Assembly: GCA_034359265.1 (NCBI GenBank)
Contig: CP136898.1
Location: forward strand, 3,288,501-3,352,500
DNA: 64,000 bases
From: Canna indica
Lineage: Eukaryota > Streptophyta > Magnoliopsida > Zingiberales > Cannaceae
Direction of reading: 5' to 3'
The translations under genes and the position numbers were made by a program. How positions within the stretch are numbered: position 1 is the stretch's first letter; each line of letters begins with the position of its first letter. The notes beneath the pieces are model-generated. The model saw only the letters and a program-made list of their open reading frames with translations. It searched no databases and was not told the DNA's origin. Positions 45,982-57,488 of this stretch are shown one piece after another.

Positions 45982-46248
45982 TCACGCGTCGCGCTTCCCG
46001 CCGCGGAATCGCCGGCGGAAGGCGGCCCGCTCGGCGGCCCTGGCCACGGCGCCGGCGCGCGCGCGGCGATCGGGGGCCCCGTCGGCAATCCACACTCCGG
46101 CGAAGAGCACGGCCATTCCCGCGAGGAAAATCACGTAGAAGTCGAAGCAGAGGCCTAGCGGCGGAGGATCCGCGGCGGGCTGGGTGAGCAGGTGGATCAA
46201 GACGGCGGCGGCGCCGCCGAGCGAGAGGAGTAGGAAGGAGTGGAACAT
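45982..46248 (-). CDS. Small predicted membrane protein, uncharacterised
   Basis: A single-exon frame of 88 aa in a local GC island. Residues 1-21 (MFHSFLLLSLGGAAAVLIHLL) and about 36-56 (CFDFYVIFLAGMAVLFAGVWI) are hydrophobic and look like two membrane segments. The tail after DGAPDRRARAG is Arg/Ala-rich and basic, so probably cytosolic. I do not recognise a named family and assign no function. A TATA box on the same strand lies 70-79 bases before the ATG, supporting a real transcript. Overlapping frames on both strands are open because of the GC content, so protein evidence is wanted. Confidence 0.6.
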   Translation of the reverse strand: MFHSFLLLSLGGAAAVLIHLLTQPAADPPPLGLCFDFYVIFLAGMAVLFAGVWIADGAPDRRARAGAVARAAERAAFRRRFRGGKRDA

Positions 46249-46317
46249 CGAGAGGCGATGGATCGGTCAATTGCAGGTACAATAATAATGAAGTAAAAAC
46301 CAATCGGAGAAGAAGGA

Positions 46318-46327
46318 GATTTTATAG
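46318..46327 (-). promoter_or_regulatory. TATA box of the small membrane-protein gene
   Basis: Minus strand CCTATAAAAT, 70-79 bases before the ATG at 46248. Immediately upstream is a perfect 12-bp inverted repeat (46330-46341 / 46354-46365). Confidence 0.6.
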
Positions 46328-46365
46328 GGCTTTCAGCTCAAATTGACTCGAAATTGAGCTGAAAG

Positions 46366-49300
46366 CGGTACGATGAGCTCTCTGTAGACAAAATGTGCTT
46401 AGCGTGTACCGCCGGCGAAAGTGGGAGATGGAAGTCTCTTGAGCGGCCGAGAATGTTCGCGGGAGGTGGGGCCCTACTTCAAGTTCAAGGGTGTGGAGAC
46501 GTGTTCAAGGTTTTAGGGAGAAGGGAAGATCTATTTCGTTTCTGTAGTTGGGTACGTAGCAGGGGGACCCATACACTACGTATGGTTAAATTTATTTTGG
46601 GGCAAATCCTTGAGCAATGAGCGATGACCAACCTTCCGGGCCTCCAATTTGGCACTTTGAGTACTCTTCTGGGCCTTCCTACCACTTTCATACCCATATT
46701 GCAGTCTTTGCAGATGGATCGGCTTTGTCATTTCAATTCTCAAGTCCTACCTTTCTATTATGCAACATTAAACTGATAAAAAGTTAAATTTCCAGGAGAC
46801 CAAGCGAATTCACATATATCTAATTAATCATCAATCAAACCTTTGCTTAATTATTCTTGCAGTCCTAGGTGACGATCATGCCTACATTATAATCTAAGAT
46901 TAGGATCAGCAATAATTAATTATCTTCCTAATAATGGAATATATATCTCTATCTATCTGTATGTTAATGAAGGACTAGTGTCACTCCTCAAGCAACCATC
47001 ATCTAGAAAACGTGGCTGCAACCATCTTAAAAGAACAATAATGCACTCCGATGGATTCTGAGAGAAGCTGCTTCAAGATGTGAAGACAACATAACTCTTT
47101 CTTGTTTGTGACAGATGTCTGCTAGTTGTTGCTGCAGCAATATTATATATATTTTTGCGACAATATCAAACTGATATCCTCTGATGGTACATCATGAATG
47201 CAAACAATTAATAAGTGATATTTGCGAGATCAGAAACACAGTGCCTTTAATTGCTATATATATTGGCATATCAGGAAGTGGATCAGAAGGGCATGTCAGG
47301 CACATGCATGTGAGATGATGGAATCAGATCAGCTCAGCAGAATCATTTATATGTTTGTTTAATCTGCTGATCGATTGCGATCAACTCCGAATGAGCAGAC
47401 ACATGCCTTGTCCAACTTTAGTTTAGCTACCAAAAGTTTAAATGAATGATCATATAGCTGATCCTTTCCAATGTAAAGCTGGACTGCTGGAGGACGTGCA
47501 CCCAATACTTGGCCAGACAAGGTAATTAAGCGCATGAGACTTAATTGCCCCTAATTAAGAATGATCTGCATTAGTACTTACAGGTGCAATCGATCATTTT
47601 AATGCTGAAGTAATTGTTCTTTAAGTTAATTAAGTTCATCAATTAGTCGCTACTTTAATATGTGCAAGTGGGTTCTTTCTTTTTTTCTCCCTATTTTTTG
47701 GTTTTGCTAAAATTAATACACAGCTTTTGTCAGCTGTAGAGTGAAGCTATATATCCTTATCATGAAAACAGTATGCATGATGTAAAAAATTAATTAAAAT
47801 TCCAAGAATTTTGAATATTCAGCTAGCTATTTCATATGCAGCCATGCATTATAGATTATTAAGACTAATTAGAAAAAAATAATTCTCACAGAAAAAGAAT
47901 TTAATTAATTCTCTATGATATATCTCCATCTGCATAGGTGTAGAATTAATCATTTTAATAGATTAAAAATATATTTATGTATATAAAATGAACAAGTTGT
48001 TTCGATGGTTATAATTAGACCCGGCATTAATTTGAATTCATGATATATATATATATATATAAAGGCAAGGACTTAATTAATTAGTCAATTATAGAAGATG
48101 TAGCCAGCTAGATAAATAGATGACATAAGCTGTGGGCTCCCCAAAAAAGATGGAGCATGAAATCTAGTAGCTTGGGCTTCAAATTAATTTAATAGACTAA
48201 GAGATGTCCTCCGTGTCCCGTGATGAATTAATATACTTCTGTTGCTTTGATATTGAGGACAATTATACCTTTTAATTTCCTGCACCACATAATTAATTAG
48301 ACCTTCTGTCCAATTAGTTCTTAAATTTTTATTGACTTCCATTTAATTAGTGCACCTAATTTATTTTCAATGTGATCAAACAAATCAAATAGCATTGTTT
48401 TCGGGGTCAACCTTCCTCTCATGTCATAAATAAATACTCAAGTTTAAATAATTAGAATCATATACACGATCGATCCTATGATTTTATCCGCTCGGTAAAT
48501 GAATGAGTTTTTTTCGCTCATTTTTTAGTCGTTGAATCAGTTTTAATTTGTGTTATTGTGTATAATGATAATATACACATTATCTATGTTGCTTCATTAA
48601 TTTGAATGATCGACGATGTTAGTTTCTTGCACAAGTTTAATCTAAAGTCAAACTAAAATCTAAAAAATGAAGTAAAAATGAGTCTTCATCCTCTCAAGAG
48701 ATAAGATCTGATTCTCTATATATACGTATACAGGAGAGATCGATTTATTATTTTTCTGTTGAAATTAATTGAACAGCAGAAACTGGGAGTAGATTATGCT
48801 GTAGGGTCATAGAATGACATCTCCCTCCCCTAATCAGCAATTATTAATTTAATTAATTAATTTAATTAATGCAAGTTGCCCACCACATCCTCCCAAAGCA
48901 ATATATGCTGTGTGACATTAAGAGTTCTCCTTTCGGAAATTTAGATCTCTCTCTCTCTCTCTCAAAACAAGAGAAAAGCTACAGTAGCTTGTTTTCTGCC
49001 ACACTATTTGGAAGGCTTTTAATTTGTAATCCATGTTCGATTAAAAGATGGATGGGAATCGATCTTCTCTGAATTATCCACTATCCCTTTAAAGGTATGC
49101 TTAACTATTCGCTTTCTTATTTTCTCTGATGTCCCCTTTCCTAAATATTGCCTGAAGAAAATCATGATTCAATTAATGGAGCATAAATTAAGCTAAAGAT
49201 ATGTAGATGATATCTCCATTTCATTTTTCATGAGACCCTGAGAAATACAATTACATTAAATTTCAACTCACTATTGCAATCTTTTTAATCCTTACCGATG

Positions 49301-49396
49301 ATCATTACTTAATGTTCTCGATCTTCCAGATATTTATGCACAATTACAACAACTTATAACTTGCTTGGTTTTTCTTCATCGCGGTGCAATTAATTA
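46366..49396. other. Intergenic region before the RIC gene
   Basis: Three kilobases of AT-rich DNA with many ATTAATTAATT strings and a short (CT)n run at about 48946-48962. The right part (48700-49396) probably holds the RIC promoter and leader. I could not place a TATA box with confidence. No gene or transposon end is seen. Confidence 0.5.
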
Positions 49397-50167
49397 ATGG
49401 CGATCAAGATGAAGGGGCTTCTCAAGGGAATCAAATACATCTCTCATATTTTTGGTACAATTAATATATAGTTATATAATTATATTTCTCTAGCCAATTG
49501 AGTTCGTTATATAATTATATCGATTTAATTAATTCTAATTAAACAGCACACAAGGAGCATCACGAGATGGAAATCGGATATCCAACAGACGTGAAGCACG
49601 TCGCTCATGTTGGTTTTGACAACATATACGGCACTTCTCCATCTTGGGTAATTAATATTAATATTTTTATATATATAGTTCATTCTAATCAAAAACATTC
49701 TTTTTCTGATGAATATAATTAATTAATTTCTGCATTCATGACTTTGTGGTGATGAAGATGAATGATTACAAAACATCGCCTGACTTCACCTCCGGCTCCT
49801 TCACTACTTTTGGCTCTAGGGAGACATCTTGGGCTTCACAAGGTATATACATATATAAATTAATTCCATTTTCCTATACATATATATCTTATTTTGTTCG
49901 ATAAATATATAATATATATTATGTGCTGGTTTAATATTGCAAACAGATTTTGAACAAAGAGATCATCTTCAACCTGCAGTAGCTCATGCATACCATCCTT
50001 GCCCAGACCTACCAAAAGCTCCTAAAAAGACCACTGATAAATCAAAGAAGCCTAATTCTAAGGTGAAATCTCCACCGTCCTCAGCGAGATCCTCAAGATC
50101 ATCGGCATCCAGAGATTCTTACTCCACTGCTTTCGAAGACATGCGCAGCGAATTCCGATTAGTCTAA
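49397..50167 (+). CDS. CRIB-domain ROP effector, RIC10/RIC11-like
   Basis: Four exons: 49397-49454, 49547-49647, 49758-49842, 49947-50167, giving 154 aa. RIC proteins bind active ROP (plant Rho) GTPases through a CRIB motif and link them to actin, microtubules or vesicle traffic at the plasma membrane. The N-terminus MAIKMKGLLKGIKYISHIF matches the basic N-terminus of RIC10/11. The CRIB core follows at about residues 29-42: IGYPTDVKHVAHVG, with the invariant Pro, His and His-x2-His of ISxP...HxxH. Exon 3 encodes a short SPDFTSGSFTTFGS linker. Exon 4 ends in a Lys/Pro/Ser-rich tail (KAPKKTTDKSKKPNSKVKSP) and SEFRLV. All introns are short GT-AG introns and frames join without correction. Confidence 0.92.
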
Positions 50168-50389
50168 ATAGGGTTTAATTACGTTACTTAAGATGTATAT
50201 TAAGGATTGGATTAATATGCTACGTACGTCGATAATTAATTTCTTTAATTATTCTTTTTCATTTTAATTACTCGATTAATTGATGTTTTATATATATATA
50301 TATACTTCAATATGATCGAAATTTGAATGACTATAGCAAGGACACGTGGCATCCAACACCAGGGTTTGCCAGTGGCAGTAGGTAGACAG

Positions 50390-52099
50390 TCACTTGGAAA
50401 CGTCAATTCGGAGACCGCCGACGGTCACCTTGTCCGCACCTGCCCTCGGCACGATGGTCACCAGAATGCTCTCGTCTCCGTCCGCACCGATCTCCCCGAG
50501 CAAATCGCTGATCCCCAGCGACAAGCTCATCTTCATCTTCTTCTCCTTTCTGTGCGCGCGCGGCACGTTCACGAAACTGCCCGCTAACTCGCTCGCCGCG
50601 GGAGTGATGCCGTCGGTCTCCGTCGCGTTCACCAAGACGTCGAATTTGACGAACTCCCCGGGCTCGATTTCGATCCCTTCGACTATCAGAACCTCCTCCT
50701 CCTCCTCCGTCGTCTGACCCCTGGGCCTCTTCACCGTCGCGCTCACCGGGGACCCCAGTGTCGCCGGGAACTTCGCCTCGGCTCCAGCTTTGATGGATCT
50801 TGCCTCGGCTCTCTGCTTCGCGGAGAGCACTGGCGCCCGCTGTTTCTTCTGCCATGGGATCTCCACGTCTTGGTACGCGTAACGCAGCCACTCGGTCTCC
50901 AAGCAGTCCTTGACCCTGACTCGAACTAAGTCGCCGTTCTCGTCGTAGAAGAGGAAGCCGGCGTCGAGCCAGTCGCTGTCGTCGAAGTCGCGGTGTCTCC
51001 GGTCGAGCTTCTTCCACAAGTACCACATGCGGTCGACGTTGGAGTGGTGGGCGTAGAAGACGGGATCTCGAGCTGTCGAATACAAGTTGCCCATGTCCTC
51101 GTTGCATCCTGCGAGGCCGCCGGTCCACGCGTGGACGTTACTGTGCGGCGTCGTCTCAATCGTGCCTTGGCCGGCGTTCGAATCGCCGTTCGGGCCGGCG
51201 ACATATGGGCCGCCCATGAACAACGACGGCGTCTTGGCGCCGGAGATCATTTGGCGGTGCATTACGCAGAGGTTATGAAGGATCAGTTGGTCGTCGGAGA
51301 TGTCGGTTTCGTTGGTTTTACTGTAGTCGAGGTCGATTAGGACAGGAGGTTGGTGGTTGGGATCACGGAGCTCGTCGAAGAGGGACGAGGACGAATTGTA
51401 GATCGACGGCAGCCTCATACCGTTGGGCGCGTCCCAGTTCCAGAAAGGGAGGGCGAAGGTGTCGTCGTTTATGAGCTTGCCGAGGATCCTCTCGTGGAAG
51501 TAGAGGTAGAACCGGTGCCAGGGGAAGAAGATCCAGGAGCCATGGACTTGAATATCGAGGTCGGGGAAGCCAATCTGGCGGTAGGCGCCGTCGCAGTAGG
51601 CGCAGTGGACGTTTGCCTGCTGCATGAAGTTGCGAGGGTCGTCGGCTGGGAGTTCCTTCATGAGCTTGACAGCCTCAGCGTACTTGGCGACGTACTCCGA
51701 GTCGACCAGGTGGGCGGCCCGGCGGATTCGGAGGGGCGATTCTCGCGGCGGAAGCTTGAAATCAGTAATCTTCGCGTCGGGAGTGTAGGGAATGCAACAG
51801 GTGATTGAGTCCTTTACGGTGCACGGCGGGACGGGGGTGGCCGGGAAGCACGTGGAGAGATCAGGACCCTCGATGGGGCTTCCGAGGGCCTTGTTAACGA
51901 TCCCAAAGCCAGCGGCGGCTCCAAGGCCGACGAGTACGTCGCGGCGCTCGATCATGGCGTCGGTGAGCTCGTGGTGGTCGCTTCCTTTGCATGAGATTTT
52001 AGGGTTGACGCGAGGTCTTCTACCAGGGAAGGTGCATGCGAAGGAGGACGAGTTGGAGGGGGCGATTAGGTTGACGGTGAGATGAAGGGCGGCGGCCAT
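50390..52099 (-). CDS. PPO: Polyphenol oxidase, chloroplast (PPO copy 1)
   Basis: An intronless frame of 569 aa. PPO oxidises o-diphenols (and often monophenols) to quinones in the thylakoid lumen. Residues 1 to about 50 are a chloroplast transit peptide. IERRDVLVGLGAAAGFG (about 50-66) is the twin-Arg thylakoid transfer signal. The mature protein begins near DLSTC. CuA ligands are His165, His186 and His195 (VHCAYC, VHGSW, FPWHR); Cys169 lies 17 residues before His186, as for the thioether bridge. CuB is in PHSNVHAW (His319, His323) and the YAHHSNVDRMW pair. The DWL domain (SDWLDAGFLFYDEN) and KFDV domain (VKFDVLVNATE) follow. The frame extends upstream to an ATG at 52168, but that lies beyond the TATA box, and the downstream ATG aligns with PPO copy 2. 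Confidence 0.96.
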   Translation of the reverse strand: MAAALHLTVNLIAPSNSSSFACTFPGRRPRVNPKISCKGSDHHELTDAMIERRDVLVGLGAAAGFGIVNKALGSPIEGPDLSTCFPATPVPPCTVKDSITCCIPYTPDAKITDFKLPPRESPLRIRRAAHLVDSEYVAKYAEAVKLMKELPADDPRNFMQQANVHCAYCDGAYRQIGFPDLDIQVHGSWIFFPWHRFYLYFHERILGKLINDDTFALPFWNWDAPNGMRLPSIYNSSSSLFDELRDPNHQPPVLIDLDYSKTNETDISDDQLILHNLCVMHRQMISGAKTPSLFMGGPYVAGPNGDSNAGQGTIETTPHSNVHAWTGGLAGCNEDMGNLYSTARDPVFYAHHSNVDRMWYLWKKLDRRHRDFDDSDWLDAGFLFYDENGDLVRVRVKDCLETEWLRYAYQDVEIPWQKKQRAPVLSAKQRAEARSIKAGAEAKFPATLGSPVSATVKRPRGQTTEEEEEVLIVEGIEIEPGEFVKFDVLVNATETDGITPAASELAGSFVNVPRAHRKEKKMKMSLSLGISDLLGEIGADGDESILVTIVPRAGADKVTVGGLRIDVSK

Positions 52100-52140
52100 T
52101 ACCGGCTTCAATACCTTGTAGTACTCGGTCAGGAAGATGA

Positions 52141-52152
52141 CCTGCTTATAAG
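52141..52152 (-). promoter_or_regulatory. TATA region of PPO copy 1
   Basis: Minus strand CTTATAAGCAGG, followed by GTCATCTTCC. The same order (TATAAATAGG then GTCATCATATCTTCC) precedes PPO copy 2, so this is the shared core promoter. It places the start codon at 52099 rather than 52168. Confidence 0.7.
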
Positions 52153-52168
52153 ATAGTAGAAAGTCCAT

Positions 52169-53097
52169 AAGACGAGATATTTATTTTATTTATTTTTGTG
52201 AAAATAAAAATATCTAATAATTAGGGTCGATCTTGAATTTGGTGATGACCAAGTTTGACCCGTTACAGTTGGGATCCAATAATGAAGAATCCAATCGGGT
52301 GGTTGTTGCATTCAGTGAGCTCTCTTTTGGAGGAAAAGTAGCATTGGATGAGTTGCCTAAACCACATATATTTACCAGGTTAAGGAAACAATGAAAATTG
52401 ACGAGACTGCAGCCCTTATTGGATAATTAATAAAGCTATAGAATTCTCAATGCCGTGATCAAATCCAACAAGGCATTGACCCACAACAGTTGATCTCTCT
52501 GTCTGCACGATCTGCAGAAGATTAATCCACTTTAATTGGATCCAATAACTACAATTAAGTCAACATCAAGTAGCAATTACTGGAGATCAAGACCCGCATT
52601 CACGATTTTTTTTACCAAAAAGAAAATTCCAAACTTTATTAACGATAGGTAACACGTCCAGCAATGTCTTCATATATGCAAAATGGACTCCACCTCGGAA
52701 GATCTAGATGACGACGACTCGATGAGACATGAACATCCTTTTGAGCTTTTAGCCCTAGTTACTCTCAGTGGACCACTTTAATCGCTTCACCAAATAATAT
52801 ATCTGATATGATATAAAAATTATTATTATTAAAAAATCAAATTAAAATATTTTACTATTTTTAATTTTAGTTTAATGTTAAATATGTGGTAGTACATTTG
52901 CTGACAATATGTTATAAGTTGTCTAGAGATTTAGGATTTGATCTCTAACAAGTATGCTCATATATTATGAATTCCTATTTTTGTGTAAAAAAAATACTTT
53001 GTGAAAAAATATACAGATTTTTATGAAAATAGTAAAATGAGTATTATAAATTTTAAGTTATTGAGAATTTTAGTAATCTTATTCTAGATCAGAGTAA
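52169..53097. other. Upstream intergenic region of PPO copy 1
   Basis: AT-rich DNA. The first 300 bases are the likely PPO promoter. No element ends or genes are visible. Confidence 0.5.
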
Positions 53098-53173
53098 CAT
53101 TATGTTTGGATAAATATATTTGAGTATGAAGTTTGGAGGGTTTTTGTTTTGGAGGTAGAGGTGTTGAGAGGGT
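53098..53173. mobile_element. Half of a Harbinger-like MITE
   Basis: It starts CATTATGTTTGGATAAA, the same end as the complete element at 30128, and continues with TTTGGAGGG-type sequence. It stops abruptly at a CACTA-like end. The matching other half is not clearly placed; 56940-57030 has similar CCAAAACCCTAC sequence. Confidence 0.5.
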
Positions 53174-54560
53174 CACTACAGCAAAATCTGAATATATCTA
53201 TGGAAAATTTTCGACGCATGTAGCAGGTGTCGAAACGTGTATATATATATATATATATTAGTACAGTAAATTTCAACGCCCGCAATAGGCATCGAAATTT
53301 TTTCGACGCCAACAGCACGCGTCGGTATCGCCTGTTTAGCCCGCCAACCTGCTTACCCGCGTCAACATGGCGCGGGTAAGCAGGTCCGCCTGTTGGGTGC
53401 GCTTGCCCAGGCAATAAGCGAGAGTTTTCCCACCTCCAGTAATATTATTTAAGATTTTTTGAAATTTTTTATTTATCTTTTTCAATTTACTACTATATAT
53501 AATTCATTCTTCTTAATTCATTTCTTTCTTCCTCTCCTCCTCTTCTTTCTTCTATCATCTTTTTTTTCCTCTCTAATTCTTCTCTTTTGTTTTTTTTTTT
53601 CTACTCATTTATTTTTTCTGCTTCTTTTTTCTTTACTAATGTTTGATTATTCTTTTTTACAAGTTATCAAGATTGTTCAAAGTATCAATTTTTTTACAAG
53701 GTTGGTATATAATTTATTTTTGTAATCTATATTTAATTTAAAAAATAATATATATTTTTTCAAATGACCAAATTCTTCCTATTTTTTAAAAATATTAGCA
53801 AATTAATATTTTTTAGATTTTTGTTTAATTAAAAATTATTAAACGGTATATCGCGTTGTCATAGACTAACTATTTTTTGCAGAAAATATCCATGCGGCTC
53901 TATTGCTTCCCATGCAAGGATCAACCTTAAGCAAGTTTGCTTTGTCAATGTCGAAAAGTCACGGACTCTCATTTTGCATCGGTTGAAGCCTCTGTGTGCT
54001 TGGACGCAAAAACATTGTTGGGTCAGATGATCGATAGCATAAAAATGTAAATAAATGCAAGACAAATGCTAGAGCGAATGAACTAGAGTGTGCCCATGCT
54101 ATCTCTGGGTACTATAGTTGTAGAAACTAGCCCCTTGTGCCACCCCCAAGGTTCCCAAAAGCACGTAGGAGAATGACAAAATTTCTATGTTAGCACACCC
54201 CCATCGGTCATTCCACGTCTAGGTTGCCTAGATGTAAGCGAGAGCTAGTGGTGGGCGGTGCGCGAGCGCTTTTATAATGCATATTTATATGGATTCTCAT
54301 GATGCAATATTTACAATGCACATTAGAGACCGTCATGACACATACAAGACTTGACAACCCCAAGGGTCCCTAACAACGCGCTCAGATTTTGCTCTAGGCG
54401 AATTTGATTTTTTTTTTAAAAAAATCAAAACATACCGGCGCCCTGTATGTTTAGAACATATTTTTTAAAAAGCTTTCGACGCCAGCACAGGCGTCGATAC
54501 ATCATGTTTCGGATATATTCATTCTTCACATGCTTTCGTCGCTTTTGCGGGCTTCTAAAC
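53174..54560. mobile_element. CACTA-like transposon relic
   Basis: It begins CACTACAGCAAAAT. Within the next 200 bases are several inverted and direct copies of a CGACGC / GCGTCGAAA subterminal motif, and one more pair lies near 54477-54500 (TTCGACGCC...GGCGTCGATA). CACTACA ends with subterminal repeats are typical of CACTA (En/Spm) elements. No matching TGTAGTG end is seen and no transposase is recognisable, so it is a fragment with an uncertain right limit. Confidence 0.6.
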
Positions 54561-55005
54561 TTTTATGTTAGCGTGTTTTGGGATGAGAAATATTTGAAGA
54601 ATTTTGGAAGAATCTTAAAAACTATGTTTCATTAGATCTTACAAGGGGTTTGTAGGATTTTGGAGGTTTTATAAATAAAAATTAATTTTTTTAATAATTG
54701 GATAATTGTGCAATCGTGATCATTTAAATAAAAACACTCTAATAAAATTTAGGATTAACTGATATATCTAGTTCAAACTATGATCCATTTCACAAATCTA
54801 GTTCGATCTTTAATTGATATCAATTATATCCTGAACTATCAAATTGATATCAATTCTAGTCTGACGTCAAATGCCCGTCAATGCAATTATTAGGTGCTGA
54901 CGTGGCTTCTGACTCAGTAAATTAAAAAAAAATATTTTTTTATTATCACTTTTGCCACATCAGTATGTAATAAAATATATTATAATATTATATAAAATAG
55001 CAAAA

Positions 55006-55045
<40 letters not shown>

Positions 55046-55916
55046 CAAACTTTGATAATTGTAATAAATCTATCACAATATTTAATCTTTCTCTTTAATT
55101 TATCCCAAACTTTAGGATTGACAATAATTATAATCATTGAAGACAAATATTTTTTAAAACACATCAAAACTCTCACTTTATAATATTAAATATTTAATAA
55201 ATAATAATATAAGCAAAATCATTTTGATTTGATAGGAAGTTTTAATTTTTTTATAAAATGCAATGCCGAATTGAATTAAAAAATAAAAAATAAAATTTTG
55301 ATAAATAATAATACTATATAGAAAGTTGTTAGTTTAATTTGAGCATTTTGATTTTATTTCCAATGCAATAATATAATTAAATAAAAAATTAATATTGAAA
55401 TCAAATTTTAAATCAAATTTTTTAAAATACAATTTCAATAGATAATTATAAAATTATTTTCAAAATTTTAAATATTTAATAAATAATAAGAATATACGAA
55501 AAATATAAGAGTTTTATTTCAAGTTTTATTTTTTTAACGTAATAATCGAATTTAATTTTTTTAAAAAAGGAGATATGTAATTTAAATTTTTGGATTGATT
55601 ATAATTGTAATGTAATCTAAATTTTATTTAAATTTCAAATGAGCTAATTATTGTTAATCCTAAAAGTTGGGATAGATTATGGAGAAACATTAAAGGTTGT
55701 GATAGATATGTTACAAGGACCAAAATTTGAGATTGGTTAAGAAGAAACATTAAATATTGTGATAGATTTATTACAAGGGCCAAAGTTTAGGATAGCTATA
55801 TTAATTTTTTCTATTTATATAATATCATATATTTTATTACACGCTGAGGTGGCATAGGTGATAATAAAAAAATATTTTTTAATTTACTGAGCCAGATGCC
55901 ACGTCAGCACCTAACG

Positions 55917-56644
55917 CAGGGGCGGAGCTACTCTTATAGGATGGAAGGCAACTGTCCCCCAATCTATATATATATATATAGACAGTTTTGCCCCCCTCTA
56001 TTTTAAAAATTACTCCTCTATCCTCAAATTTCATTAACTTTTTCTTTTTTTTCCCGATACGTAACCCCTCCCCCCTCCCCATCTCCCCGATACGTAACCA
56101 CTCGTCCTACCGCCGATCGCTCCCCAAATCCCCGATCCCCATCTCCTGTCGATTGTCGTGCCAATTGACGATCGCTCGCCGCTCGACCGCGTGCTCCGGC
56201 GTCCACTCGCCTGGAGAACTGACTGCCGTGAAGCAGTTCGCGACTCCGCATCCACCCAATCGCTCGAAGAGCCAACACCGTCCGCAACTCCGCGTTCGGC
56301 GTCCGCCCACTCACCTGAAGAGCCGACTACTGTCCGCGACTCCGCCGTCTACCCACTCACCTCGCCTGAAGAGTCGTCTGCTGTCCGCGACTCTGCGTCC
56401 GCCCACTCGCCTCACCTAAAGAGCCGGCTTGGCTGCGTCTCCGGCGTCCTCTACTCGTTCTGAAGAACTTAAGTTGATTTCATTGTTTGATTGCTTGATT
56501 TCAATTAATTTTTATATGATGTAATGAATTATCTTTTTGTAAAAAAATGCTTTCTTTTTCATGTACAATAATATCGTTGGTAATTTAGTATTTATTCATT
56601 TGAGAGTCTGCCCCCCTCCAATTTGATTTCTGGCTCCGCCACTG
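55917..56644. mobile_element. Non-autonomous hAT nested in the Mutator-like element
   Basis: 728 bases with ends CAGGGGCGGAGCTA and, in reverse complement, CAGTGGCGGAGCCA. The perfect 8-bp duplication ACCTAACG flanks it (55909-55916 and 56645-56652). It interrupts the ACGTCAGCACCTAACGGTTGCATTG run that is continuous in the opposite arm of the host element. The interior has a GC-rich core with a minisatellite. Confidence 0.95.
56180..56450. repeat. GC-rich minisatellite inside the hAT
   Basis: Four to five degenerate tandem units of about 50-60 bases with the phrase GCCCACTC(A/G)CCT(GAAGAGCC)GNCT and GTCCGCGACTCCG. The block is much more GC-rich than the element's ends and surroundings. Frames in it are open because of composition; I do not call a gene. 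Confidence 0.8.
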
Positions 56645-57488
56645 ACCTAACGGTTGCATTGACAGACATTTGACGTCGGGATAAAATTATTATCAATTTA
56701 ATAGTTTAAAATATAATTAATATAAATTAAAAATTGAATTAAATTTGTGAAAAAAATCATAATTTGAACAAGATCCATCAATTAATCCTAAAATCTAATA
56801 AGACACTCATGACTTATTTGTTTGCAGGAGGAGAAGAGACAAAATAGTTAAGAGGGGAGAAACTGACGAGTGGCAGTAGGTATTTTACTTTAGGAGTATT
56901 TTTATATTTTATTTAATTATATTTTTTATAATAAAAAATCACTAATTCTTATAACCCTCTTAAATTGATGCTTTTGAAAATGAACTCCGTTAGAGATTTG
57001 AAATACTTCCAAAACCCTACAAACCACTCATCTCTTAAAAAATAGAAATAAACAATCACCTCCAATGACTTTCTGAAATGTACAAATTAATTAGTGGAAC
57101 ATTGTTAGATTTAGGGGTAAAGTTACATCTAGCACCACTCTTCAACAAATTATTTTTTTTCATAAAATTAAGGGGAAAGTGGCCCACATTATTTTCTTTA
57201 TAGAAGATGGTAGCATGTACGTAAGATAAAATATAAAGACATAAGAGTTTCTTTAATTAATGATTTATGTCAGTTCTTATAACTATAGTCTTAGTATTTT
57301 ATGAGCCAATCCATCTAATAATTATATAATACTATTTCCACATATATTTCATGAAAAACAATTGGGATATATACTAGTGACGTCGGAATGACTATATCGC
57401 ACACAAAATAATATTGTATTGTACAAAACTACTATTTCTCCCTCCGAAGCTCCATTACGGGTGCGGAATAAAATTTCTATGGATCCGG

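Larger units (their letters stand above)
54752..56788. mobile_element. Long-TIR (Mutator-like) element with a nested hAT
   Basis: Left end GGATTAACTGATATATCTAG; right end reads, in reverse complement, GGATTAATTGATGGATCTTG. The inverted match continues about 250 bases through landmarks such as GACGTCAAATG, TTAGGTGCTGACGTGGC and TTTTTTATTATCAC. Flanks are TAAAATTTA (54743-54751) and TAAAATCTA (56789-56797), a 9-bp duplication with one change, the Mutator signature. The right arm is interrupted by the 728-base hAT plus its 8-bp duplication, so the original element was about 1.3 kb. It has no transposase. Confidence 0.87.

Noticed and set aside
50403..51808. Several 80-240 aa frames overlapping PPO copy 1
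   Set aside because: The GC-rich third positions of the PPO gene leave the other frames open; none shows a domain.
56034..56463. Overlapping 67-143 aa frames in the GC-rich hAT core
   Set aside because: Several frames on both strands are open through the same minisatellite, which is what composition alone gives.
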